64,000 bases of DNA from Penium margaritaceum (Eukaryota > Streptophyta > Zygnematophyceae > Desmidiales > Peniaceae). The stretch covers positions 282,436-346,435 of the forward strand of contig SZWC01000030.1 in the NCBI GenBank assembly GCA_023375785.1, written 5' to 3'. Below the pieces are notes generated by a model, which saw only the letters and a program-made list of their open reading frames with translations, searched no databases and was not told the origin of the DNA. Shown here piece after piece: positions 12,904 through 24,943 of this stretch. The translations under genes and the position numbers were made by a program. Within the stretch, counting starts at the first letter, position 1; every line of letters begins with the position of its first letter.

Positions 12904-13899
12904 ACGCCTCGGCAGGCCTATCGGAGCATTTTCTCCAGATGGTGTTTTTGTTACTCGGTCCGGTCGATTATCGACCGGATTTCGAGTCGCAGCCGGCTCC
13001 CAGAACCGGTGCGCATACCCCATCTTTGGAAGACCATATCTCCCTCGATACTTGTCAGATTCTGGCGAAACTACTTCCACCGGATTCAGCACCTCGTCAA
13101 CTTTCAGGGGCAATCCTCCATTTTAGGATCCGAGCAAATGTCAAGTCGCCAGATCCGCCGGAGCGGAGTTTCTATTTTCTGGCAGCTCGTTAGCGCCTCC
13201 CGGCGCCGCACTTGGGCATGTAGAGGGGCAGTTTTTCAACACTTCCAAGGAACAATATTTTGATAGGTTCAAGGAATTTAAGGCAATGGTGGAGAACCAG
13301 ACCGGCAAGGATATCAAGATGTATAGTGAATACATTGGAGACTTTCTGGTCAAGGAGTTCTGAGGAGAACTTCGTAGCAGCTTGCATGAAGGCCCGGCGT
13401 ACCGCGTCATGTTTACCAAAACACAATGGTGTAGCAGAACATGCCAACTGAACCATCGCTGAGTCGGCATGTTCCATGTTATACGTGGCTTGGTTCATAT
13501 ACGACCTCTCCCCGAATGTACTCAGCACTATAGTTGATATCAAGAACCGCAATCCATCTAAGGCATTGAAGCAGGTGACACTTAATGAGGCGTTGCTTAG
13601 CAAGAAGCCAAGCATGGATCATTTGTGCACCATAAGCAGCTTGGTATTCATGCACATGTCCAATGGGAAGCGCTACAAGTTGGACACAGAGAGAAAAAAT
13701 ACTCATGATGAGCTATGAAGTGGCTAACACGGAGTATTGCCTCTATGAGAGGCATACTGACTATGTCATTATTATTTGGGATGTCATCGTAACGAATGCA
13801 ACGTCACCGGCACAAACATTATCTTTGAGGAGGCAGCAGAACCAGCAAGTCACGAGACAATGAGAGAAGGTACCTTTCTATCAATCACCCTGGGATAAC

Positions 13900-16110
13900 G
13901 AAGAAATCAACACCAACATAGCGGCACTTGCCATCCTCTCATAGTAAGTTAGTTTGAGGAGATATTATCCTCATAATCATAATCCCTCACTGGTCAGTTC
14001 ATAGGAACCATTTCCTTGCACTAGATTGTTAGCACCTTGTCACTTTCATGCAAGCAGCTAACTCATGGAGCTTGGACTTGCGAATTCTTCTTTTGGGTGT
14101 GCTGATGGGCTTGTTGTCCTCTATGTTGTAATGCGTTTGGACCTCCATGATGTACTTGGACTAGTACAGTTTGATGGTACTTGTTGTTTGATTATGGTAG
14201 ACGGCTATGTTGAAGTAGAACTTGAGAGGAGTCATGTCATTTGTCTTCAATTTCTTCCATAGATCTGTCTTTACCTTGTTAAATAGCTTGATGAACCATG
14301 AGCACATGATCACGTTATCCATGTTCAGTGGAACCAGCATCAAGCCTTGCTCATCCTCTCGCATGTAGACACTAGGATCATACAAGCACAACATGAAGGT
14401 GAGCTCAGCCATGAAGCCCTCCATCTGCTTGTACCACATCCTTGGGATGTATTTCTGCCCATAGGGTACATTCACCAGTTTGCAAGCCTTGCCTTCTAGA
14501 GCTTTCACTCCCGTGGGCACTTTATCAGCACATCTTTGTGTAGCTTCCTATATAAGAAAGCTCTTTTGACGTCCATCTAGTGGATTTTCTCATCTTTTTC
14601 TCTAGCCGTGCCCAACACGGATCTCATGGAGGCAAAGTTAACCATAGGCGCAAAGGTCTCCTCGTACTTTGAGCCTGTAAGGTAAGAGAATCTCTTAGTA
14701 CCATCCAGCTTTAACTTCTTCTTGAGTACTCACTTTGACCCGACCACGTAGACGTTTTCGGACCTGTCCACTATAACCCATGTTCCATTCTCTTCAAGCA
14801 TGATCAATTGTATCAGATCCACTGTATACTCCTACCATCGTACTTAGGTGAAGTTTCTTCTTGACATATGCTGCCAAACTATTGGTAGTACCTCAAGGTT
14901 TCGTTGCTTTTTTTCTTCAACCCAATGTTTGAGGAAGAGCCACCAGCCTTATAGCTCATCTTGATAGCCTTAGATAACTCAGACTCTATCTCAAAGTCCA
15001 TTGTTGTGATTGCGTGTATAGCTACTCATGTTGTCGTACCACCATCTTGCTTCACATGCACTGTTGGCAAGTGATAAGTTTCTTGATTTCTTAAATCAAG
15101 TAACAAAACCCACCCTCTGTATCTAGGAGCATGGATGGGATCATCCAGCTCTTCCTTATCGATTGTCTTGTGATCAAACTCAACATCGCGGCACTTAAAG
15201 AGCTTTGTAAGTGCATAGTCATAAAAATTGTACGCCTTGTGAACAGTATCGTAATCGACCATTACGCAACTGCAAGAACGTGCATCTGACTAGCGACTTC
15301 CTTCTTGTACTTGGATCTTTGTCAAGCTGTACAACCAAAACCCTCCATTGTCTGGCATCCAGGTTCTTCACTGACCATTCCTCTTGTGGCATCCCAAACT
15401 TCTTCTCTTGCTTCTTCTTGCCACATCTTCCAAGTACAAGTATTGGAGTGAGATTCACAAGGTAGCAAACAGTTGTTATAGCTTCAACCAAGAAGCGAGT
15501 GGGAGTTTGGAGTAAAAAAACATGCTTATTGTCATGCTCATGATAGTCTTATTCATCCGCTCAGCAATGCCATTTCTCTCAAGAGTGTAAGGAGTGGTCG
15601 TCTGGTGGTTCATGCCATGTTGGCCCAACTAGCCTTTCCACGCCTCATACTCACCATTGCTGTTCGTACACAGTGCCTTGACCTTCTTGTTTGTATGTCA
15701 TACTATGACAACAATGAACTCTGATAGATTGTCCTTCATCTCTTCCTTTGCCGTGAGGAAGTAGATTGTCATCTTGCAAATGTGGTCATTAATGATGGTT
15801 CGGATGTACTTGTAATCACTATTTGAATAATTGCAAAATGGTCCCCACACATCTAAATGAATCAATTGTAAGATTTCTACCACACGGAGCCCACTATGCT
15901 CAGGTATCATTCTTCCTGCCTGGCCTTAGAGGCATGGCTCAGATAGCTTCTTTCATTTTTCTTCATCCTTGGCCTTGCATCCGTCCATTGCATGGACCAC
16001 TTCATGCTGGTGCATAGCTTGTAGTGTGCTATGAGCTACATGGTCAAAGCGCCTGCTTGAAATCCTAGCATCTATGTATGTGGTGGAGTTAGCCGCCATT
16101 GCGATGGCGT
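13900..16110 (-). mobile_element. A6: family A fragment within block copy 2
   Basis: This is the counterpart of A4: A LTR scrap (about 13900-14090), RT (about 14090-14800), linker (about 14800-15500), integrase (about 15500-15950) and GAG-pre-integrase (to 16110), minus strand. It matches A4 along its length, including the LTR-to-RT fusion. It is decayed. Confidence 0.75.
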
Positions 16111-16469
16111 TGTCAACCTGCTTGAGGCAACAGTCTAGAAAACGGATACGGACACAATGGTTTCCACTCACCACTCTTGGTATTGAAACCAGGAGATGAT
16201 ATCACCCTCAAAGCCAAGGTTCCACATAGAGCATTTCATAGGAATAACTTCCTTGCACTATGTCCTTAGCACCTAGTCATTTTCACGCGATGTGCTAACC
16301 CCTGGGGCTTGGACTAACCAATGCTTCTTTAGTGTCTGCCTCTGGTGGACAACTCTGTTATGAATATCAAAGGTAAGAACCGCACTCAATGACATGAAAA
16401 TGACAAGTTCTCAGAGTCCTAGAGCCAGCCTATAGCCTAGGCGCGCAATGGCTCCTTGGATGAGCTCCT
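16111..16469 (-). repeat. Partial family A LTR closing block copy 2
   Basis: It starts TGTCAACCTG on the plus strand and matches the first half of LTR-1 (7554-7915). It ends abruptly at A5 integrase sequence. That stop marks the right limit of the duplicated block. Confidence 0.8.
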
Positions 16470-18092
16470 TTGGCCTTGGATCCCTCCATCCTATGAACCA
16501 CTTTGTGCTGTTGTAAAGCTTGTAGTGTGCTGTCAGCCACATGGTCGAATTGCCTATGCCACAGCTCAGCATCTGTGTCTTTGGTGGAGTTGGCTGCCAT
16601 GGTGACAGCCTGTGATACATCATCAGGCTTTGGAGATTTGGGCTCTTCAACCGCCGCATATGCCTCATTTTTACTCTCAAGGGGCTTGCTCTGTGCAACG
16701 TAGAGCCCATCAACTCTTGGGGCCTGTGCAAAAGACTCTCCTGGGGATACGAGATCTTGATATCCTTGTTCTTTGCAATCACGGCCTCCTCTTTCGTTAA
16801 GATGACCATCATGTTATGGTGCTTGATTTTGGACATTGGGAAGAGGTTTGTTGCTAAAGACGGCATGTAGGCGACGTTATCCAGCTTCAAGACCTTTGAG
16901 TACCATTCACGTTGATGCTGATCAACTTATCTCCTTTGACTTGTACATGGACAAGGCTGCCCTTTGCACATTTGAAGTATCGGTCAATGTCCCCAATGGA
17001 AGTGAAGCCATCCTTCTCTCTTGAAGAGTGGTGGTTCGTGCCAGAATCAAGCCCGTAGGCTCCATGCTTGAGCAATGCCGCTCCCTTGGTTGGCGGCACG
17101 CTCACAGCCATCATGTTTGTCAACTCCTTCTTACCCTTTCCTTTGCCATCATTTCTACCACCATGATCTCCGTCTTCCTTCATGGAAACCATACACTCAC
17201 GTGCCCAATGCCGAGGCATGCCACAGTTATGGCCCATCGCAGGATGCTTTGAGCACATTTCACCGCCATCATTGCCTTTTCTTATACTGCCACTGCTTTT
17301 GCTGCCACTCTGACCGGAATAGGAGTTGTTGCCACGACCACCGTACAACGTAGCATAGACACAAATGTTAGCCTCACAATCGCTATGACACATGGCCTCG
17401 TTGTGCACGTATTCAAAAACTGCCTCATACGTCAAAGCCTCCTCCTTCCAACTGCCAAAGACGGTGTTAAGAGGTCCCCATCTTTCAGGTAGCGCAATAA
17501 GGAGGATCATGGCATGCATGTTGGTGTCCATTTCCCAGTTCATTTGTGTCACTTGCTGCAGCAATCCTTCAAACTGTAGTAGGAAGTCTGGAATCAACTC
17601 TCCCTCATTCACCCTCATTGAAATAATATTTTGAAGGATGAAGAGGCAATTTGCCAGATCCGTTGATTGGTGTACGCGTACAAGCTTCTCGTAAGCATTT
17701 GATGCATGTGTGATACCTTGGAGGTGGACATGTAGTGACTTACATATTGATGTTACAAGAAGAACAAGTGCCATGTCATTTTTGACACTCCACGCTTCAT
17801 ATCCAACATCATTTTTAGAGGATCAACCTCTTCTCCAAGGAACATCTTCAAGTAGCCACTAATTCTCATGAAAGTCTCCCATTGCCATTTCTACAAGGGA
17901 AAATCTATCCCTGTGAACATTGACTTTTAACCATTGAATTTCCGCAAAAGAAAGCGTTGTGGGTGTCGTTATACTGCTTCTCTACTTCTTTGCTGCTCTG
18001 CTTCATTGAGGCCAATGTAGGCTGATGTAGGCTGTTGTGTGCTATCGGTTTACAAGGTCGAGATCCGTTACTTACCCCTCAGCCAGGCAGGT

Positions 18093-18822
18093 TCACAAAG
18101 GGTTATGGGCCCACAACATTTCCTGCTGACCACTCTCAATATTGCAACCGAGGGCTGATATCACCCTTCGAGCCAAGGTTCTACACTGAGCAGTCCATAG
18201 GAACCAATTCCTTGCATTGTGTCGTTAATACCTCGGGTTAGTTTCACGATAGGAACTAACTCATTGGGCTTAGATCAGCAAATTCTTCTTTAGTGTCTGC
18301 CTGTAGTGGACAACTCTGTTAGGAGTCTCAAAGGAAAGAATTTTACTCTATGACAAGCAAGTGACAGGTTCTTATAGCCGTAGAGCCAGCCTGTAGCCTA
18401 GGCGCGCAGTGGCTCCTTGCATTAGCTCATTTGGGGGCAGTTTTCATTGCATCATCCCCCGTGCTTAGATGGCTCTCCTTGTGAGCGCAAAGTGGTGCTA
18501 GCCACCAGGAAGGACCTTGGAATGTTCTAAGATGTCTCTTATAACCTTCCTCACCTCCTTTTGGTCATAAAGGAAATTAGTCACTTGGTTGGGATTTTTG
18601 CCAGTGACCTCTCACTTCAGAGACTAACTCTAGAATATCTAAGCCACAAGGAGCTGTCCAAGGTAGTGTTTGCAGGATATACTATCCAGTTTAGACCAAG
18701 GGCACTTGGTCCAAAGGAGTAGTGCATGCCTTTTCTATCTTGATTAGACTTAGGGGACTTACTCCAAGGGAGCAGTGCATGTCTAAATGTCATCTATGAA
18801 TAACGAGCATATCAGGTCAACA
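18093..18822 (-). repeat. LTR-2 (family A), shared by A5 and A8
   Basis: The right end is GGTCAACA, followed by a purine tract on the minus strand (GGGAGAGTT) and A8 RNase H, as for a 3' LTR. On its left lie the leader and gag of A5, as for a 5' LTR. One LTR therefore serves two head-to-tail elements. The tRNA-like stretch is at about 18590-18648. Confidence 0.8.
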
Positions 18823-21800
18823 AACTCTCCCTTGCTCCTCTCCCTGTTAGCTGTGAGAGTTTCCTATCTCCAGCAGTCCTGGCCTGAGTCTTTGTCCGTT
18901 GTCCAGACCATACTGATGCCTGGAGTACTGGTAGAGTGTAATTTGCTGTCAAGGGCCTTTGTCATACAACCTATGGGCATCTTCTTGGTCTCCACGAATT
19001 CAAGGTCCGCGATCCCCTTTTCAACCAGGTCACGTGAGTAGTTGTACATGACGCTGATGTGCTTGATCCACTGGGAGATGACATCATCCTGTGCCATTTT
19101 CATGGCACTCTTGTTATTGATGAGGACCTTTGTTTCTTGTGTTTGTGGCACTCTCATCTCGGCAAGCAAACTGTGTAGCCACTTTGTCTCCTTGCATGCT
19201 TCTGACAGAGCGATGGAATGTGCCTCAACAGTAAAGAGGGAGATACAACCTTGTTGTTTGCTTGCCCAAGAGAATACACTACCATTCAAGAGGCACACAA
19301 AGTCTAACGTGGAAGTTTTGTCATTGATTCTTCCTCCCTGGTCCGCACTAGTGTAGCAAACCATCCACAGCCAGTCGGATCCCTATTGGCCTCCAAAGAA
19401 GAGTTCCATGTGTCGTGTCTTCTATATATAGCGCATGATGCGCTTGACTGCTTGCCAGTGCTATTCCCCTAGACTAGCCACAAACCTGCTCACTTGTCTC
19501 ATAGCATAAGAAATGTCATGGCGTGTTCATACCATGGCATACATGGGACTGACAACAGCTGACTAGTAGGGAATGTTCTCCATCTCACGCCTTTCTCTTT
19601 CCATGCTGGGACTCATGGATGACGAGAGCTTGATGTGTGTTCTCATGGGTGTGCTGATGGGCTTGCAGACCTCCATGTAATAGCGCTTGATGACCTCCAT
19701 GATGTACTTGGTCTTGTTTATCTCAATGGTGCTTGCTGCTCGATTGCGATGGATGGCTATCCCAAAGTAGAACTCGAGGAGACCCATGTCCTTCATCTTG
19801 AACCTGTTTTTGAGATTTGTCTTCACCTTGTTCAACAGCCCGACTGATGACCAGTAGATGATCAGGTTATCCACGTACAGTGCAACCATTATCAAGCCTT
19901 GCTCATCCTCTTGCACATAGATACTAAGGTCATTTTGGCAGTGTGTCAGGGTGAGCGCGGCCATGAAGTCGTCCATCTCCTTGTACCACATCCTTACGGC
20001 CCATTTCTGCCCGTAAAGTTCTCTCACTAGTATGCAAACCTTACCCTCTTGAGGTTTCACCCTCTCGGGCACTTACCAATACTTCTTTGTGTAGATTCCC
20101 GTAGAAGAAAGCTGTCTTGATGTTCATCTGGTGGAGCTCAAGATCGTTTACAGTAGCGATGCCAAACATGGATTTGATGGAGGCAGATGTGAGGACAGGC
20201 GCCAAGGTCTCCTTGTACTCTCAGCCTGCATGCTGGGAAAACCCCTTTGCCACAATTCTTGCCTTATACTTGTGAATAGTACAATCTTGCTTGAAAATTT
20301 TCCGGACTACCCACTTTGACCCCGCTACATGCGTGTGTGGGGGCGTGTCCAATAGGACACATCTTTCGTTCTCTTCAATGGATGCGAGTTCGCTGTCTAT
20401 TGCCTCCTTCCACTTTTCCGCATCTGGCATGTTCATGGGCATTGTTACGCTGGGCAAATCATGACCAGCTGCGTCTGCTCAATTCTCCACTCTAAGTATT
20501 GTACCTGGGCGGAGGTTTCTTCTGGCACGAACTATGTCAGAGTGTTTCTAGTGGTGCTTCAAGGCTTAGTTGCTTCTGTCGCACTTTTGCTGCAAGTGAT
20601 TGGTTGTTTGAGGAAGATGCAATGGCCGCTGAGTCTGACTTAGAGGCCTCGGATGACTCAGACTCAGTGTCAGACTCTGTCGCTGGGTGAGCCTACACAG
20701 CCACTCTCCCTGCAGCACATCCTTCATTGGGACCATCTGCCATTTCTCAGGTGCATGATGATCAGAATCAAACAACACAACCCATTCTCTTGATTTGGTC
20801 GCATTGACAAGATCTAGCAACTCTCTCTTGTCAAGGGTCCTTTATTTAAACTCGACATCTTGGCTCCTGATGAGCTTTCCAGCCGCTTGGTCCCACACCC
20901 TATACGCCTTCAGTGTAGTGTCATATCCAACCATTACACACTTGCGAGTGGAAGCATCCAGCTTGCTAGTTCCTTCTCGTGCTTGGACCTTTGCCAAAAT
21001 AGTATAGCCAAAGCCTCAAGTATGAGGCATCTTGCTTCTTCCCTTACCAAGCCTCTTGTGGCTTCCTAAGCTCCTACTCTTGCTGCTTCTTACCACACCT
21101 TCAAAGCAACGCTACCGGAGTGAGATTCACAAGATAGTAAAAAGTTCTTGCAGCTTCAGTCCATAAGCAAGGTGAGAGCTTGGCGTCAAAGAGCATACTT
21201 TGTGTCATGCCGATGATAGTCAGGTTTATCCGCTCGGCAACCCCATTACTCTGGGGCGTGTAAGGTGTGGTGGTCTGGTGGTTGATACCGTGTTGGCTTA
21301 ACCAGCCTTTGCACGCCTTGAACTCACCATCGTTGTCCGTGCGTAGTGCCTTGACCTTCTCACTTGTCTACCGCTCTACCATGGCAACAAACCCTTGTGG
21401 CATCTACTTGACCTCTCCCTTTGTCTTGAGGAAGTAGATCTACATATTGCGATTGTGGTCATTGATGATATACTTGCTGCTGCTATTAGAAGGAGTGCGG
21501 AATGGACCGCACACATCACAGTGAATCAGGTCCAAGATTGCTGCCACACGCTGCCCATTACGCTCAAAGGGCTTTCTCTTTGCCCTGCATTGGACGCATG
21601 GCTCACATAGCTTCTAGCACATTCCCTCATCCTTCGCCTTGCATCCCTCCATCCCATGAACCACTTTGTGCTGCTGCATAGCTTGTAGTGTGCTCTCAGC
21701 CACAATACTAAACCGCCTGTGCCATAGCTCAGCATCTGTGTCTTTGGTGAGGTTAGCCGCCATGGTGACAGCCTGTGGTACATCATCAGGCTTTGGACAC

Positions 21801-23245
21801 TTGGGCTCTTCAACTGCCGCATATGCCTTATTTGTACTCTGAAGGGGCTTGCTCCGTAGCAAGTAAAGCCCATCAACTCTTGGGACTTGTGCGACAAGAC
21901 TCTCCTTGGGATAGGCCATCTTGATATCCTTCTTCTTTATGATCACGGCCTCTTCTTCCGTGAAGACGAGTGTCATGTGGTGGTGCTTGATTTTGAACAA
22001 TGAGGTTTGCTGCTAAAGATGGCGTGTAGACAAAGTTCTCCAACATTAAGTCTTTTCAGTACCATTCACGTTGATAATGATCAACTTATCTCCTTTGCCT
22101 TGCACATGGACAGGGCTACCATTTACACACCTAAAACAACATTCACTATCCCCAATGGAGATGAAGCCATCCTTTTCCCTTTAAGAGTGGTGGTTTGGTT
22201 GGAGCCCGTAGGCTCCACGCTTGAGCAATGCCGCTCCCTTGGTTGACGGCAGGCTCTCAACCATTGTGTTTATCAACTCCTTCTTACCCTTTCATTTGGC
22301 GTCATTTCTACCACCATGATCTCTGTCTCCCTTCTTGGGAGCCCTACACTCCTGTGCCCAATGCCTAGGCTTGCCATAGTCATGGCCCTTCACAGGACGC
22401 TTTGAACACTTTCAACCGCCACCATTGCCTTCTCCTCTACCGCCATTGCTTTCGCTGCCGCTCTGTCCATAAGAGGAGTTGTTGCCACAACCAGCGTATA
22501 GCCCAGTATAGGATAAACTATTAGCCTCACTACCGCTGTGACACATGGCCTCGTTGCGCACGTACTCGGAAAGTGCCTCATACATCAAATCCTCCTGATT
22601 CCAACTGCCAGAGACAGTGATCAGAGGTCCTCAACTCTCAGGTAGCGGAATGAGGAGGATCATGGCATACATGTTGGTGTCGATTTCCCAGTTCGTTTGG
22701 GTCACTTGCTGCAGAAATCCTTCAAACTGTAGTAGGATGTCTAGAATCGACTCTCCCTTGCTCACCCTTGTCAAAATCAGCTTTTAAAGGATGAAGAGGT
22801 AATTGGCAAGAGCTGTTGATTGGTATACGCGTGCAAGCTTCTCATAAACCTTTCATGCATGTATGATACCTTGCAGGTGGACATGTAGTGACTCATACAC
22901 TGATGTCACAAGAATCACAAGCGCCATGTCATTTTTGACACTCCACTCTTCATATCTATCATCTTTTGTTAGAGAATCAACCTCTTCTCTAAGGAACATC
23001 TTCAAGTAGCAACACACCCTCATGAAAATCTCCCATGGCCATTTGTACAATGGAAAACATATCCTTGTGAACGTTTTCATCCCACCGTTCAATTGCTCAA
23101 AAGAGAGCGTCGCGGGTGTTGTCATCCTCCTTCTATGCTTTTGTTTTGCTGTGATTCATTGAGGTCAATGTAGGCAGATGAAGGCTGTTGTCTCCTATTG
23201 ATTTAGAAGGTATAGATCCATTAGTTACCCCTTAGCCACGCAAGT
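18823..23245 (-). mobile_element. A8: family A element between LTR-2 and LTR-3
   Basis: Complete domain order on the minus strand: leader (about 23126-23245), gag (about 22260-23125), protease region (about 22000-22250), GAG-pre-integrase (about 21650-21990), integrase core (about 21100-21640), linker (about 20450-21100), RT (about 19560-20450, with MWYKEMDDFMAAL and YVDN) and RNase H (about 18860-19500). All parts are in place but it has many breaks. It shares LTR-2 with A5 and LTR-3 with A9. Confidence 0.8.
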
Positions 23246-23991
23246 TGACAAAGGGTTAAGGGCCCACAACGGTTCCCGCCTACCACTCTTGGTTTTGTAA
23301 CCAAGAGATGATATCCCTCAGAGCCAAGGTTCCACACTTAGAAGTTAATAGGAACGAATTCCTTGCATTGTGTCCTTAACACTTGGTCCATTTTGCCTAA
23401 GGAGCTAACTCCTTGAGCTTAGATCAGCCAATGCTTCTTTAGTTTCTGCCTTAAGTGGACAACACTATTAGGAGTCTCAAAGGTTAGAACACTACTTATT
23501 GACATGCAATTGACAGGTTCTAATAGTCCTAGGGCCAACCTCTAGCCTAGGCACGCAGTGGCTCTTTGGATGAGCTCCTTTGGGGGCAATCTTGATTGCA
23601 TCATTCCCCCTGCCTATATGGCTCTCTTTGTGACCGTCAAGTAGTGCCAGCCACTAGGAAGGACCTTGGAATGTTCTAAGATGTCTCTTAGAACCTTCTT
23701 GTCCTCCTTTCGGTCATAAAGAGAATTAGTCAGTGGGCTGGGATTTGAGCCAGTGACCTCTCGCTCCAAAGACTAACCCTAGAATGTCTAAGCCAGAATG
23801 AGTTTTCCCAAGTGGTGTTTGCTGCCTATGCTATCCACTTTAGACCAAGGGGTCTTGCTCCAAAGAAGCAGTGCATGCCTTGTCTATCTCGACCAGACTT
23901 AGGGGACTTACTCCAAGGGAGAACTGCATGCCTAGTTCGTTCTGTGCCAGTCCAAATGTCAACTATGGACAAGGAGCATATCAGGTCAATA
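23246..23991 (-). repeat. LTR-3 (family A), shared by A8 and A9
   Basis: The plus strand starts TGACAAAGGG and ends near GGTCAATA. The adjoining minus-strand tract GGTGCAAGGGAGAGTTT is a clear PPT for an element to the right (A9). To the left are the A8 leader and gag. The tRNA-like stretch is at about 23739-23794. Confidence 0.82.
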
Positions 23992-24465
23992 AACTCTCCC
24001 TTGCACCTCTGTCTATTAGCTCTGTGATATCTCCTTTCTCCAGACGTCTTGGCCTCAGTCTCTGTCCACTGGGTTGACCATTCCGATGCCTTCAGTACCT
24101 GCAGAGTGCAATTCACTGTCAAGCGCCTTTGTCATACAACCTACGAGCATCTTTTTGATCTCCACGTATTCCAGGTCCATGATCTCCTTTGTGACTAGAT
24201 TGCGTGAGCAGTGGTACCTGATGTTGATGTGCTTGGTCCGCCGAAAGACGACATCATCCTGTGCCATTTTCAAGGCACTATTGTTGTCAAATCGGACCTC
24301 TGTTGCTTTCGTTTGGGCACTTTCATTTCGACAAGCAAACTATGTAGCCATTGTGTCTCCTTGCATGCTGCTGACAGAGCGATGTACTCTGCTTCAACGG
24401 TAGAGAGGGAGACACAGTCTTGCTTTCTTCTTAGCAAAGAGACTAAACTACCTACATGTTTCTTG
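23992..24465 (-). mobile_element. A9: RNase H fragment of family A
   Basis: PPT and RNase H only. The minus strand shows KQDCVSLSTVEAEYIALSAA, the usual copia RNase H segment. The remainder is replaced by a short family B LTR scrap. Confidence 0.8.
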
Positions 24466-24515
24466 GGCCTTGCTCCTGTGGTCTGAAATTGAGGCAAATG
24501 GCCCCTTTCCCAACA
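24466..24515 (-). repeat. Family B LTR scrap
   Basis: About 45-50 bases match the outer end of a B LTR (ending TTTCCCAACA on the plus strand). It joins A9 RNase H to an A protease region, and may be filler from end-joining or what remains of a deleted B element. Confidence 0.6.
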
Positions 24516-24891
24516 ACTTCTTTAACCACTGCATACCCCTCAGTTGAACTCTCAAGGGGCTTAGGCTACAATAGGCAGAGCCTATAGCCTCTTGGGACTG
24601 ATGCAACAAGACTCTCCTTGGAATAGGAGAGTCTTGATGTCTTCGTTCTCAACAATCATTGCCTCTTCACGTGTGAAGACAATCATCATGTTGTGATACG
24701 TGATTTTGGAAACTGGCAAGAGGTTTGATACAAAATACCACATGTAGACAACCTTTTCTTGCTTCAAGTCTTAGCACAATTCATGTTGATTCTGATTAAC
24801 TTGTCTCCCTCATCTTGTGCATGGACAAGACAGTAGTTGGTACACTTGAAGCGACATTTGATGTAGCTCAGGAAGACAAACCTATGCTTCT
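24516..24891 (-). mobile_element. A10: family A GAG-pre-integrase/protease fragment
   Basis: It aligns with A8 at about 21800-22170 and A1 at about 47400-47720 on the minus strand. It is cut on the right by the LTR of A2. It is old and broken. Confidence 0.65.
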
Positions 24892-24943
24892 TGTTCACCT
24901 GATATGCCCTTTAACTATTACTGATATGTGGACAAGCACATGA
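24892..24943 (+). repeat. A2 5' LTR, outer part
   Basis: It starts TGTTCACCTGATATGCCC, which matches the LTR start TGTTGACCTGATATGCTCC of the solo A LTR at 27894. It continues at 37091 (gactaggcatgcacc) on the other side of E. Confidence 0.75.

Larger units (their letters stand above)
12264..13241 (-). repeat. Solo LTR, family S (978 bp)
   Basis: The plus strand reads TGTCAGGATGAG at the left end and TTTTTCAACA at the right, so the ends are TG..CA. It is flanked by a perfect 5-bp target duplication, CTTCC (12259-12263 and 13242-13246). The uninterrupted site survives in block copy 1 near 4735. No internal region is present, so it arose by recombination between two LTRs. It is roughly 90% identical by eye to the solo LTR at 49752-50738 and also matches the LTRs of E. 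Confidence 0.95.
11003..13900 (+). mobile_element. B5: family B fragment within block copy 2
   Basis: This is the counterpart of B4: gag remnant (11022 to about 11500), protease region (about 11500-11950), GAG-pre-integrase (about 12000-12160) and integrase (about 12160-12263, resuming at 13242-13890). The interruption is the solo S LTR. It is decayed, with many breaks. Confidence 0.72.
11003..16469. repeat. Composite block, copy 2, inserted in A5 integrase
   Basis: This repeats 3505-7915 in the same orientation: B gag to integrase (plus), A LTR scrap, A RT to GAG-pre-integrase (minus), then the first half of an A LTR (16111-16469). Without the solo LTR it is about 4.47 kb, against 4.41 kb for copy 1. 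Both ends fall inside A5 integrase and are flanked by a direct repeat of about 47 bp of A5. By-eye divergence between copies is roughly 10-15%, so the event is old. Confidence 0.78.
8325..18092 (-). mobile_element. A5: family A internal region, split by composite block copy 2
   Basis: Minus-strand order from the right: leader (about 17940-18092), gag (about 17100-17930), protease region (about 16520-17060, with DSGTNHHSS), GAG-pre-integrase (about 16470-16520), then the inserted block 11003-16469, integrase (10450-11002), linker (about 9700-10450), RT (about 8950-9700, with YVDN in place of the usual YVDD) and RNase H (about 8330-8950). The two halves overlap by about 47 bases of integrase sequence (10955-11002 and 16470-16516), which shows they were once one element. 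LTR-1 and LTR-2 flank it. It is broken in several places. Confidence 0.78.

Noticed and set aside
12826-13263. Overlapping open frames inside the solo S LTR
   Set aside because: They arise from the palindromic LTR sequence and one crosses the LTR boundary. S LTRs elsewhere do not keep them open.
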